Origin: Emcibacter sp. SYSU 3D8
GTDB lineage: Bacteria > Pseudomonadota > Alphaproteobacteria > SMXS01
Assembly (NCBI RefSeq): GCF_039655875.1
Contig: NZ_JBBYXK010000002.1
Location: 558,001-622,000, forward strand
Length of the DNA: 64,000 bases
Direction: 5' to 3'
A model generated the notes under the pieces. It worked only from the letters and a program-made list of their open reading frames with translations. It ran no database searches and was not told where the DNA came from. Positions within the stretch are counted from its first letter, which is position 1. Each line of letters begins with the position of its first letter. Both the position numbers and the translations under genes were made by a program. Below are positions 54,746 through 62,834 of this stretch, piece after piece.

Positions 54746-54753
54746 GAGCCTTC

Positions 54754-55668
54754 ATGCCTGCCAGCGCCTCGCTACTCGGCGGCACCGCCGACGATGTCAT
54801 CCAGCCGTTCCAGATCGAGGGCGCGGCGGTGCGCGGCCGGGTCGTCCGTCTCGGTCCGCTGGTCGACGATATCCTGAACCGCCACGCCTATCCGGATGGC
54901 GTCGCCAGCCTGCTTGCCCATGCGCTGGCCATGACAGCGTTGCTGGGCAGCGCGATCAAGTTCGAGGGCAAGCTGATCATGCAGGCCAAGGGCGACGGCG
55001 CGGTGAAGACCATCGTCGTCGATTACAGGACGCCGGGCGAGATGCGCGGCTGGGTTGCCTTCGACCAGGCGCTGTATGACGCGGCGGTGGCCAAGGGCGT
55101 CGATCCGGGCCGCGAGGTGCCGCAGCTGCTGGGCGGCGGCTATCTGGCTTTCACCATCGACCAGGGACCGGATACAGAACGCTACCAGGGCATCGTCGGC
55201 CTGGAAGGCGGCACCCTGGCCGAATGCGCCCAGAAATATTTCGAGGATTCCGAGCAGCTTCCCTCGGCGGTGAAGCTGAGCGCCGCGCGGGTGGACGGCA
55301 AATGGCGGGCCGGCGGCATCATGCTGCAATATCTGGCCTCCGCCGGACACCAGCACGACGATGGCGACGAGGATGACGACAGCTGGCGCGAGAGCGCCAT
55401 CCTGATGGCCAGCACCCGCGACGAAGAACTGGTCAACCCGGCGCTGACGCCGACGCAGGTGCTGTTCCGGCTGTTCCACGAACGCGGCGTGCGCGTGTTC
55501 GACCCCCTATCGCTTGCCGTGTTCTGCCAGTGCAGCCGCGAGCGCATCGAGGACGTGCTGGCCCAGTTCGCCGGCGACGACATGTCGGACATGGTGGTCG
55601 ACGGCAAGATCGTCGTGACCTGTGAATTTTGCAGCCGGGTCTACGAGTTCGAACCGCCAGCGGAATGA
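54754..55668 (+). CDS. hslO: Hsp33 redox-regulated chaperone
   Basis: A 304-residue holdase activated by oxidation. The C-terminal zinc switch has CQC in FCQCSRERIEDVL and CEFC in VTCEFCSRVYEF, four Cys in all. The N-terminal domain contains AHALAMTALLGSAIKFEGKL and LLGGGYLAFTIDQ. ATG 54754 is eight bases after the argF stop; GTG 54727 is possible. Its place in the arginine operon is conserved in relatives but has no clear reason. Confidence 0.95.
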   Translation: MPASASLLGGTADDVIQPFQIEGAAVRGRVVRLGPLVDDILNRHAYPDGVASLLAHALAMTALLGSAIKFEGKLIMQAKGDGAVKTIVVDYRTPGEMRGWVAFDQALYDAAVAKGVDPGREVPQLLGGGYLAFTIDQGPDTERYQGIVGLEGGTLAECAQKYFEDSEQLPSAVKLSAARVDGKWRAGGIMLQYLASAGHQHDDGDEDDDSWRESAILMASTRDEELVNPALTPTQVLFRLFHERGVRVFDPLSLAVFCQCSRERIEDVLAQFAGDDMSDMVVDGKIVVTCEFCSRVYEFEPPAE

Positions 55669-55796
55669 ACCGCTTTCCCGCGATTCTGGCCGATTCCACA
55701 GCCAATCGGCCGTCAAAATTGACTATAGGCGCGAAAAGCACTTAAGCGTCCCGCTGGCCGGAATATTGCCGCAGGCCGCCTCAAGCCGACGGCCAG

Positions 55797-56306
55797 CTAA
55801 TCCAGACCGCCAGCGGCGCTGCCGCTGCTGGCCGCGGCAATGGCGCTGTTGCTCTCGAGGCTTTCCGCCGCGTCCCACAGCATCAGGGCGGTCTCGAAGC
55901 TGCCGCGCACTTCCGGATCCCGGCGCAGCTGCCAGTAGGCCGAGCGCACCGCCAGATAGGTGGTCATATCGTCGCCCAGAATGTCTGGATTTTCGCTCAG
56001 GGCGAACAGCTGGCGGATCGCGTCCTGACGGTCCCGCGGCGCGGCGACCAGGCGGTTACCCAGTTCGACGAGCTGGCGGGCGACCGGGTTGACGAAGATC
56101 TGGTCCGGCGGCACCAGCTTGTCCTTGATGTCGTCGACCGTGACCGCATCTTCGAGCTTGATCGACACCATGTCGGGATCGGCCGCAACGTGCGGCAGAA
56201 TATAACGCACGGCGATGATGGCGAGCAGCACGCCGACCGCGGCCCAGCGCGCGACAGCCAGTATCCGCGAGAGGCGGCCCGGAGGTTGTTCGTCGGAATC
56301 AGGCAT
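55797..56306 (-). CDS. Hypothetical membrane-anchored protein
   Basis: A 169-residue protein with one N-terminal transmembrane helix (WAAVGVLLAIIAVRYILP) after a short polar start, then a soluble, mainly helical domain ending in a Ser/Ala/Gly-rich tail. No family recognised. It lies 16 bases downstream of lysA in the same direction and is probably the last gene of the argH-lptM-lysA operon. Confidence 0.72.
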   Translation of the reverse strand: MPDSDEQPPGRLSRILAVARWAAVGVLLAIIAVRYILPHVAADPDMVSIKLEDAVTVDDIKDKLVPPDQIFVNPVARQLVELGNRLVAAPRDRQDAIRQLFALSENPDILGDDMTTYLAVRSAYWQLRRDPEVRGSFETALMLWDAAESLESNSAIAAASSGSAAGGLD

Positions 56307-56322
56307 CTTGCCCTGCGTTTCC

Positions 56323-57594
56323 TCAGCCCAGCAGCCATTCCGGCAGCGTTTCCGCGGCCAGCATTTCCTCGTATGTAGGCCGGCGGCGGATCACGGCGAA
56401 TCTGTCGCCGTCCACCAGCACTTCCGGCACCAACGGCCTGGTATTATAGCTGGACGCCATCACAGCGCCATAGGCGCCTGCGGACATGATGGCGACAAGA
56501 TCATTGGCGGCAAGCGGGGTCGACATCCGCTCCTTGGCGAAGGTGTCGCCGGTTTCGCAAACCGGGCCGACGAAATCGACCGGCGAGGCTTCCATGTCCG
56601 GGGCAGGTTCGGCGACGGGCAGGATATGGTGATAGGCGCCGTACATGCTGGGCCGCACCAGGTCGTTCATGGCGCCGTCGATGATCACGAAGCTGCGGTT
56701 TCCGGTCTGCTTCACATGGACGACCTTCGAGACCAGGATTCCGGCGTTGCCGACGATCAGACGGCCCGGCTCGAGCACGACCTGGCAATCCAGCGGCCCG
56801 ATCAGCCGCGCGATCAACGCGGCGTAGGCGTCCGGATGCGGCGGCTCCGGATCATCGGGATGATAGGGGATGCCGAGCCCGCCGCCCACGTCCACGCGCC
56901 GGATGTCGTGCCCTTCGGCACGCAGTTCCACCACCAGCCTGGCGATATGGCCGAACGCCTCCTCGTAGGGATCGAGCGAGGTCAGCTGGGAGCCGATATG
57001 CACGTCGACGCCGACCGGCTCGATGCCGGGCAGGTCGGCGGCAAGCCGGTACATCTCGCGCGCCCGCGCCAGCGGCAGGCCGAACTTGTTCTCGCCCTTG
57101 CCGGTCGAAATCTTCTCATGGGTCCTGGCATCCACATCGGGGTTGATGCGCAGCGCCACCGGCGCCCGGACGCCCTTTTGCACGGCGACGGCGTTCAGCA
57201 CCATCAACTCGGGCTCGGATTCCACGTTGAACTGGAGGATGCCCTGATCGAGAGCGAAGGCCATTTCGTCCAGGGTCTTGCCGACGCCCGAGAACACGAT
57301 CCTGTCCGCCGGGATGCCCGCCGCCAGCGCCCGCCGCAGCTCGCCTTCCGAGACGATGTCGGCGCCGGCGCCCAGTCTGCCCAGGGTCTTCAGCACCGCC
57401 AGGTTGGAATTGGCCTTCATCGCGTAGCAGACCAGCGCGTCCATCTGCGCGAAAGCATTCGAGAATACGGTGTAATGCCGGGTCAGCGTCGCGGTCGAAT
57501 AGCAATAGAACGGCGTGCCCACCGCCGCCGCGATCTCGGTCAGCGGCACATCCTCGGCATGCATGATGCCGTTGCGGTACTCGAAATGATTCAT
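56323..57594 (-). CDS. lysA: Diaminopimelate decarboxylase
   Basis: A 423-residue PLP enzyme making lysine from meso-diaminopimelate. The PLP Lys lies in YAMKANSNLAVLK near residue 51; GENKFGLPL, GVDVHIGSQL, and GGGLGIPY are typical, and the catalytic Cys/Glu pair is in GPVCETGDTFA. ATG 57594 uses the last base of the lptM stop codon, so the two genes overlap as TGATG. Confidence 0.97.
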   Translation of the reverse strand: MNHFEYRNGIMHAEDVPLTEIAAAVGTPFYCYSTATLTRHYTVFSNAFAQMDALVCYAMKANSNLAVLKTLGRLGAGADIVSEGELRRALAAGIPADRIVFSGVGKTLDEMAFALDQGILQFNVESEPELMVLNAVAVQKGVRAPVALRINPDVDARTHEKISTGKGENKFGLPLARAREMYRLAADLPGIEPVGVDVHIGSQLTSLDPYEEAFGHIARLVVELRAEGHDIRRVDVGGGLGIPYHPDDPEPPHPDAYAALIARLIGPLDCQVVLEPGRLIVGNAGILVSKVVHVKQTGNRSFVIIDGAMNDLVRPSMYGAYHHILPVAEPAPDMEASPVDFVGPVCETGDTFAKERMSTPLAANDLVAIMSAGAYGAVMASSYNTRPLVPEVLVDGDRFAVIRRRPTYEEMLAAETLPEWLLG

Positions 57595-57776
57595 CAGGGC
57601 GTGTTCTGCTGGGGCGGCACGTTCATCGTCGGCTTGGAGCCGGGCGACTGGGGCGACACTTCCTTTACCGGCGGCGGTGCGGTTGCGTTCGGCGGCGCCT
57701 CCAGCGCGCCCTTGCGGCCACAGGCGGCAGCAAGCCCGCAAAGCGCGATGATGGCGGCGATCTTCAAGGCGTTCAT
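57594..57776 (-). CDS. lptM: Small lipoprotein LptM (YifL-like)
   Basis: A 60-residue lipoprotein: [19 protein letters not shown] with lipid Cys19, then [10 protein letters not shown] and a Pro-rich tail. LptM aids maturation of the LPS export complex LptDE at the outer membrane. It overlaps argH upstream (ATGA) and lysA downstream, as in many proteobacteria. Confidence 0.9.
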   Translation of the reverse strand: MNALKIAAIIALCGLAAACGRKGALEAPPNATAPPPVKEVSPQSPGSKPTMNVPPQQNTP

Positions 57777-59167
57777 GCGAGGCGCTCCTTCCACGCGGCA
57801 ATGGCCTCGCGCACCCGCTCGGGCGAGGTGCCGCCATAGGACCGGCGGCTGGCCACCGACCGCTCGACGGTCAGCACGCCGAACACGGCGTCGGTGATCC
57901 CGGCCTCGACGGCCTGCATCTGCGCAAGGCTCAGATCCGGCAGGTCGCAGCCCTCGTCCTCGGCCAGCTTGACCAGCGCGCCGGTGACGTGATGGGCGCG
58001 CCGGAACGGCATGTCCAGGTTCTGCACCAGCCAGTCGGCCAGGTCGGTCGCGGTGGCGAAACCGGCGCCGGCCGCCTGCAGCAAGACAGGCTTGTTGACC
58101 TTCAGGTCGCCGATCATCCCGGCCATGGCCGCGACGCACAGGCCGATCGCCTCGGCGGCGTCGAAGGTCGGCTCCTTGTCCTCCTGCATGTCCTTGGAAT
58201 AGGCGAGCGGCAGGCCCTTCATGACGATCAGCAGGGTGTTGAGCGACCCGACGATCCGGCCGGTCTTTGCGCGGATCAGCTCGGCCGCGTCCGGGTTGCG
58301 CTTTTGCGGCATGATCGACGACCCGGTCGAGAACGAATCGCTCAGGCTGGCGAAGCGGAACTGGGCGCTGGACCAGATGACCAGCTCTTCCGCCAGCCGC
58401 GACAGATGCACGGCGCAGATCGAGGCTGCCGACAGGAACTCCAGCGCGAAGTCCCGGTCGGACACCGCATCGAGCGAATTGGCGGTGGGACGGTCGAAGC
58501 CGAGCGCCCTTGCCGTCATGTGCCGGTCGATGGGGAACGACGTGCCGGCAAGCGCCGCCGAGCCGAGCGGATTCTCGTTGAGCCGCGTGCGCGCATCCGC
58601 CAGCCGGCCACGGTCGCGGCCGAACATCTCCACATAGGCCATCAGGTGGTGGCCGAAGGTCACCGGCTGGGCCACCTGCAGATGGGTGAAGCCCGGCATC
58701 AGGGTTTCCGCATGCTCCTCGGCCCGTGCCAGCAGCGCCTGCTGCAGGTCGATGAGCGCGCCGTCCAGATCGTCGATCGTGTCGCGCACCCAGAGCCGGA
58801 AGTCGGTCGCCACCTGGTCGTTGCGCGAGCGGGCGGTGTGCAGCCGGCCGGCGGCGTCGCCGATGATCTGGGCAAGCCGGGACTCCACATGCATATGGAT
58901 GTCCTCGAGCGCCGGATTGATGGTGAAGTCGCCCGCCTCGATCTCGCCCTTGATCTGGTCGAGCCCGGCCAGGATCGCCTTGCCGTCCTCGGCGCCGATG
59001 ATGTCGGTGGCGACCAGCATGGCGCAGTGGGCTTTCGACGCGGCGATATCCTGGGCATACAGCTTGCGGTCGAAGCCGATGGACGCGTTGATACGCTCCA
59101 TGATCGCGGCCGGCCCGCCAGCGAAGCGGCCGCCCCAGAGCTTGTTGGACCCGTTGTCGTCTGCCAT
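57773..59167 (-). CDS. argH: Argininosuccinate lyase
   Basis: A 464-residue enzyme cleaving argininosuccinate to arginine and fumarate. The fumarase/aspartase signature [12 protein letters not shown] lies near residue 284; [17 protein letters not shown] and [17 protein letters not shown] are the other conserved blocks. ATG 59167 starts [15 protein letters not shown], which is typical. Divergent from the TlpA-like gene with only 34 bases between, so the promoters must overlap. Confidence 0.97.
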   Translation of the reverse strand: MADDNGSNKLWGGRFAGGPAAIMERINASIGFDRKLYAQDIAASKAHCAMLVATDIIGAEDGKAILAGLDQIKGEIEAGDFTINPALEDIHMHVESRLAQIIGDAAGRLHTARSRNDQVATDFRLWVRDTIDDLDGALIDLQQALLARAEEHAETLMPGFTHLQVAQPVTFGHHLMAYVEMFGRDRGRLADARTRLNENPLGSAALAGTSFPIDRHMTARALGFDRPTANSLDAVSDRDFALEFLSAASICAVHLSRLAEELVIWSSAQFRFASLSDSFSTGSSIMPQKRNPDAAELIRAKTGRIVGSLNTLLIVMKGLPLAYSKDMQEDKEPTFDAAEAIGLCVAAMAGMIGDLKVNKPVLLQAAGAGFATATDLADWLVQNLDMPFRRAHHVTGALVKLAEDEGCDLPDLSLAQMQAVEAGITDAVFGVLTVERSVASRRSYGGTSPERVREAIAAWKERLA

Positions 59168-59201
59168 CTTGTCCGCCGCCGCCCCTGAACCGGAGCTCAT
59201 C

Positions 59202-59771
59202 ATGACCCTGAAGCGCCTGCTGCGCACCGCCATTGTCCTAAGCGCTGCCTTATATGTCGGCTGCGGCGAGACAGGCAACCCGGAAACCGGTACGGCGCCC
59301 GCGCTGCAACCCGTGGGACAGGTCGAGGATTTCGAGGTTGCCGCCGAGCCCCGGCCCGTGCCGGAGCTCGCCTTCAAGACCGTGGGCGACCGGGACGTGA
59401 CGCTGAGCGACTTCCGCGGCAAGACCGTGCTGCTCAACTTCTGGGCCACCTGGTGCGCACCGTGCAAGGTGGAGATGCCATCGCTCGACCGGCTGCAGGC
59501 GCAGCTGGGCGGCGACAAGTTCGCCGTCGTCGCCATCTCCAGCGACCGGGCCGGCAAGCGCGCGGTCGATCCCTGGTTCGACGAAGAGGGCTTCAAGCTG
59601 GAACGCTATTACGACCCCAAGAACGCCGTCGGCATGGGCCTGGGCGTCACCGGCCTGCCCACCACCATCCTGCTCGACGCGCAGGGCCGCGAACTGGGCC
59701 GCATGCTGGGCGACGCCGAATGGGACAGCCCGGAAGCGGTGGCGCTGGTGAAGCAGGCGATGGGGGATTAG
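59202..59771 (+). CDS. TlpA-like thiol-disulfide oxidoreductase, lipoprotein
   Basis: A 189-residue protein with lipobox ALYVGC (Cys21). The thioredoxin-like domain starts near residue 60 and contains [17 protein letters not shown] with the active-site CAPC, and the cis-Pro loop [12 protein letters not shown]. It would reduce disulfides in the periplasm, as for cytochrome c maturation or metal-site delivery. Next to argH in many alphaproteobacteria. Confidence 0.94.
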   Translation: MTLKRLLRTAIVLSAALYVGCGETGNPETGTAPALQPVGQVEDFEVAAEPRPVPELAFKTVGDRDVTLSDFRGKTVLLNFWATWCAPCKVEMPSLDRLQAQLGGDKFAVVAISSDRAGKRAVDPWFDEEGFKLERYYDPKNAVGMGLGVTGLPTTILLDAQGRELGRMLGDAEWDSPEAVALVKQAMGD

Positions 59772-59926
59772 ATTCCGGTTGGAGGAAAACCCGATGCCAT
59801 CTTTGACAGAAATCTTGAAGCGCTTGCCCGATGAGCAACGGAAGCGAGACAACTATTGGGGATAGGGCGATACTGTAGCTCTGGACATTGGGAGGCGAGT
59901 GATTTGGGTATCGCCATAGCGACGAT

Positions 59927-60172
59927 TTGTGGACATCCGATGGAAAGCACGTTGGTCGTTTCGTCGGCAGTGAAAATTATCGCCCAAACGGAAGATACTT
60001 GGGCGAATTGATGAATCGAGATCGTCTCATTACGCACTGCGGTAAGTTCTCCTGCATTCAGTCGAGTTTCTCGCCCTACGCGCCACGAGACGCTTATGCT
60101 CGCTACGCCAATTATGCCGAATACGCGATGTGTGCCGGGTACGAGGAGTTCCCTAGCCCAAATGCCTTCTGA
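59927..60172 (+). CDS. Candidate small beta-flower-like protein
   Basis: About 81 residues. SDGKHVGRFVGSENYRPNGR and YLGELMNRDRLITH carry the repeating D/N-G-[KR]-x-[VL]-G pattern of small four-fold beta-flower-type proteins; the C-terminus is Tyr/Ala rich. The only start is TTG 59927 without a clear ribosome binding site, and a stop lies nine codons upstream, so the 5' end may be truncated. Low confidence that it is expressed as such. Confidence 0.4.
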   Translation: MWTSDGKHVGRFVGSENYRPNGRYLGELMNRDRLITHCGKFSCIQSSFSPYAPRDAYARYANYAEYAMCAGYEEFPSPNAF

Positions 60173-60217
60173 GCGCATTTTCGTCACATTCCGGTGGCGC
60201 TTATACCCAAAGGGCAA

Positions 60218-60574
60218 ATGATGCGAACAATTGCGTTTATTGCAGCGGGGTTGATCGCCGGATGCGGGCCTAGCGAGCAGATCGATGTAGTTACGCTTTA
60301 TCGAAACTCCCCCTTGGCAAACGATCTCCGCATTCATTGGGCAACTTTCGACGCTGCGGAAGGAGCCGACTACAATCTTGGCAGTTGTGAAATGGCGGCC
60401 AAAATACTTAATGCGAACCTCGAAGCCTCGGCCAAAGCCGAGGGAAAGCAACCGTTTCCCAATGTCGGATTCTGGTGCGAGCCAGGCGGTTATTCCGAGT
60501 CTGGCGGCGTTCCAACCAAGTTTGATGGCCAATTTCCGTCTGACACGACAAGCTCGATGCGCTTTTCAAAGTAG
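60218..60574 (+). CDS. Small lipoprotein of unknown function (YRNSP type)
   Basis: A 118-residue protein with lipoprotein signal MMRTIAFIAAGLIAGC (Cys16). The mature chain has VVTLYRNSPLANDLRIHWATFDAAEGADYN, then GSCEMAAKILNAN and NVGFWCEPGGY, with two Cys that could pair. I recall similar unnamed small proteins in other alphaproteobacteria; the role is not known. AAGGG before ATG 60218/60221 supports the start. Confidence 0.6.
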   Translation: MMRTIAFIAAGLIAGCGPSEQIDVVTLYRNSPLANDLRIHWATFDAAEGADYNLGSCEMAAKILNANLEASAKAEGKQPFPNVGFWCEPGGYSESGGVPTKFDGQFPSDTTSSMRFSK

Positions 60575-60663
60575 GTGACCGCACTCGTCCCAGTTGTCGG
60601 CAATTCTCTTAGCGATGTCGAATAAACCCAAGGATTGGAATGCACTTGAATTGTACGTCTATA

Positions 60664-60682
60664 TGACACACATTATGCGTCA
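60664..60682 (+). promoter_or_regulatory. Candidate operator of the toxin-antitoxin pair
   Basis: The imperfect palindrome TGACACACA-T-TATGCGTCA (seven of nine positions pair) lies 27 bases before the antitoxin start, where the ribbon-helix-helix antitoxin would be expected to bind. Confidence 0.4.
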
Positions 60683-60709
60683 AATGAATGCCCGTCAGGA
60701 GTATGCCCC

Positions 60710-61012
60710 ATGCCGCGCAAACACGCGAAAGCCGAAAGCCCGCCCAACCGCGTCGAGCGGCTCGGGTTTCGGCTGGATGAGGACACCAAGGAGCTGATCG
60801 AGCGGGCGGCCCATCTGTCCCGGCGCAAGGTGAGCGACTTCTGCGTCACCGCGCTGGCCGAGACCGCGCGCCGGACCATCGCCGAGCATGAGACGCTGGC
60901 GCTGTCTGACCGCGACCGCGCGGCGTTCTTCGACGCGCTGGTCAATCCGCCCGAGCCGAGCGAACGGCTGGTGCGCGCGCTGGCCGAACACAAGCGGCGC
61001 GTGGCGCCCTGA
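60710..61012 (+). CDS. DUF1778 antitoxin (TacA-like)
   Basis: A 100-residue protein with N-terminal ribbon-helix-helix (RVERLGFRLDEDTKELIERAA then VSDFCVTALAE) and a C-terminal helix that would wrap the toxin (ALSDRDRAAFFDALVNPPEPS). TacA-like antitoxins block GNAT toxins and repress the operon. AGGAG at 60697-60701 sets ATG 60710. The toxin start follows two bases after its stop. Confidence 0.92.
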   Translation: MPRKHAKAESPPNRVERLGFRLDEDTKELIERAAHLSRRKVSDFCVTALAETARRTIAEHETLALSDRDRAAFFDALVNPPEPSERLVRALAEHKRRVAP

Positions 61013-61014
61013 GC

Positions 61015-61533
61015 GTGGCCGCGCCGCCAGATCTGAGGATCGAGGCGCTGGCGGCGCATCACGACCGGGACGGCTTTTCCTGCGGCGTCGACAGCCTCGA
61101 CCGCTACTTCCGCACCCAAGCCTCACAGGATGTCAGGCGCAAGGCCAACGGCGTCTTCGTTCTCGTCGAACCCGAACGGCCGGATGTCGTGCTCGGCTAC
61201 TACACGCTCTGCGCCACGGCGCTGGCGCCGGGCGACGTTCCCGCCGCCGCGCTCAAGCATGTGCCGCGTTATCCGTTGGTCAGCGCCACCCTCGTCGGCC
61301 GGCTGGCTGTGTCGGACACGAGACAGGGCGAGCGGCTGGGCGCCATGCTGCTCGCCGACGCCGTGCGCCGCGCCCACGCCAGCGCGGCGACGGTCGGCTC
61401 GTCGATGCTGGTGGTGGACGCGATCAACGAGCGCGCGGCGGCCTTCTATGAAGCCAACGGCTTCGTGCGGCTGCCGGACTCGCTGCGGCTCGTGCTGCCG
61501 ATGCAGGTGATCAGGGGTTTGGTGGAACCATGA
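61015..61533 (+). CDS. GNAT-family toxin (TacT-like acetyltransferase)
   Basis: A 172-residue GNAT protein. The acetyl-CoA loop is RLAVSDTRQGERLGAMLL, and the N-terminal block HDRDGFSCGVDSLDRYFRTQA with the C-terminal AAAFYEANGFVRLPD matches toxins that acetylate the amino group of charged tRNA and stop translation. GTG 61015 is coupled to the antitoxin stop. A toxin with a neighbouring DUF1778 antitoxin is the usual layout. Confidence 0.92.
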   Translation: MAAPPDLRIEALAAHHDRDGFSCGVDSLDRYFRTQASQDVRRKANGVFVLVEPERPDVVLGYYTLCATALAPGDVPAAALKHVPRYPLVSATLVGRLAVSDTRQGERLGAMLLADAVRRAHASAATVGSSMLVVDAINERAAAFYEANGFVRLPDSLRLVLPMQVIRGLVEP

Positions 61534-61618
61534 CGGCCGAGGGTGATGCGAACGGCTTGCCTGAACGGCCGACTTGCCCTCTCTTTACGCCCTACCCGAA
61601 TCCACGCAGGAGCCCTCC

Positions 61619-62758
61619 ATGCTCACCCGCAACATCTATGAGCCGGAACACGAAATGTTCCGCGACGCCGTCCGCAAGTTCTTCCAGAAGGAGCTGACAC
61701 CGTTCCACGGCGAGTGGGAGAAGGCCGGCAAGGTGCCGCGGGATTTCTGGCGCAAGGCCGGCGAGCAGGGCCTGCTGTGCCCGCAGGTGCCCGAGGAATA
61801 TGGCGGTGCCGGCGGCGACTACCGCTATCTGGCCATTGTCGATGAGGAACTGGGGCTGGCGGGCGCGTCGGGTCCGGGCTTTGCCGTGCACAGCGACATC
61901 GTCTGCGGCTACATGCTGAAATACGCCAGCGAGGACCAGAAGCGGCAATGGCTGCCGAAGATGGTCACCGGCGAGGTGGTGACCGCCATCGCGATGACCG
62001 AGCCGGGCACCGGCAGCGACCTGCAGGGCGTCAAGACCACGGCGCTGCTCGACGGCAACCACTATGTGGTGAACGGCAACAAGACCTTCATCTCCAACGG
62101 CCAGAACGCCGACCTGGTCATCGTCGTCGCCAAGACCGATCCGAGCCTGGGCGCCAAGGGCATCAGCCTGCTGCTGGTCGAGGCGGACCGCGACGGCTTC
62201 GCGCGCGGCCGGAACCTGGACAAGATGGGCATGCACGCGGCCGACACGTCCGAGCTGTTCTTCACCGACGTGCGGGTGCCGACGTCGAACCTGCTCGGCC
62301 CGGAGGAGGGCAAGGGCTTTGCCCAGCTGATGAGCGAGCTGCCGCAGGAGCGCCTCGGCATCGCGCTCAACGCCCAGGCCGTGGCGCAATATGCCTACGA
62401 TCTGACCGTGGCCTATGTGAAAGAGCGCAAGGCGTTCGGCAAGACGGTGTTCGACTTCCAGAACACCCGCTTCAAGCTGGCCGAGCTGAAGACCCAGGTC
62501 GAGGTCGGCTGGGCGTTCTGCGACAAGTGCATCGAGCATCATCTGCGCCACGAACTGACCGCCACCGACGCGGCCATGGCCAAGCTGTGGGTCACCGAGA
62601 TGCTGGGCCGCGTGGTCGACGAGGGCGTGCAGCTGCACGGCGGCTACGGCTTCATGAACGAGTACCCGATCACCCGGCTCTATACCGACTCGCGCGTGCA
62701 GCGCATCTTCGGCGGCACGTCCGAGATCATGAAGGAACTGATCAGCCGGTCGATCTGA
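61619..62758 (+). CDS. Acyl-CoA dehydrogenase (long-chain type)
   Basis: A 379-residue FAD enzyme for the first step of beta-oxidation. FAD/substrate blocks are AIAMTEPGTGSDLQGVKTT and ANGNKTFISNGQNADL-like VNGNKTFISNG; the C-terminal segment RIFGGTSEIMKELISR with Gly-Gly-Thr is typical of the long-chain (LCAD) group rather than the EGT of medium-chain enzymes. ATG 61619 is set by AGGAG at 61608-61612. Confidence 0.95.
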   Translation: MLTRNIYEPEHEMFRDAVRKFFQKELTPFHGEWEKAGKVPRDFWRKAGEQGLLCPQVPEEYGGAGGDYRYLAIVDEELGLAGASGPGFAVHSDIVCGYMLKYASEDQKRQWLPKMVTGEVVTAIAMTEPGTGSDLQGVKTTALLDGNHYVVNGNKTFISNGQNADLVIVVAKTDPSLGAKGISLLLVEADRDGFARGRNLDKMGMHAADTSELFFTDVRVPTSNLLGPEEGKGFAQLMSELPQERLGIALNAQAVAQYAYDLTVAYVKERKAFGKTVFDFQNTRFKLAELKTQVEVGWAFCDKCIEHHLRHELTATDAAMAKLWVTEMLGRVVDEGVQLHGGYGFMNEYPITRLYTDSRVQRIFGGTSEIMKELISRSI

Positions 62759-62780
62759 CAGTTATTCGCCGTCCTTTTCT

Positions 62781-62808
62781 CGTCATCCCCGCGCACGCGG
62801 GAATGACG
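62781..62808. repeat. Dispersed 28-bp palindrome between convergent genes
   Basis: cgtcatccccgcg and gcgggaatgacg pair with one mismatch around a short loop. The sequence resembles the CGTCATTCCCGC palindromes common in proteobacterial intergenic DNA. It separates the acyl-CoA dehydrogenase and PepSY gene ends. Confidence 0.75.
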
Positions 62809-62834
62809 ATTTGGGGAGGGGTGGAGCTTGACGA

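Larger units (their letters stand above)
59772..60709. other. Low-GC accessory patch
   Basis: This stretch has visibly lower GC and different codon use from the flanks. It holds two small candidate genes (59927-60172, 60218-60574) and the promoter region of the toxin-antitoxin pair. No insertion sequence ends or integrase are seen. The 155 bases 59772-59926 contain no convincing gene. Confidence 0.55.

Noticed and set aside
55715-55743. TTGACT-N17-TTAAGC as a plus-strand promoter
   Set aside because: No plus-strand gene follows until 59202; likely chance.
59768-60532. A 254-codon minus-strand frame across the low-GC patch
   Set aside because: It runs against two plus-strand candidates with better protein character (lipobox, repeating beta-flower pattern); no domain or ribosome binding site seen.
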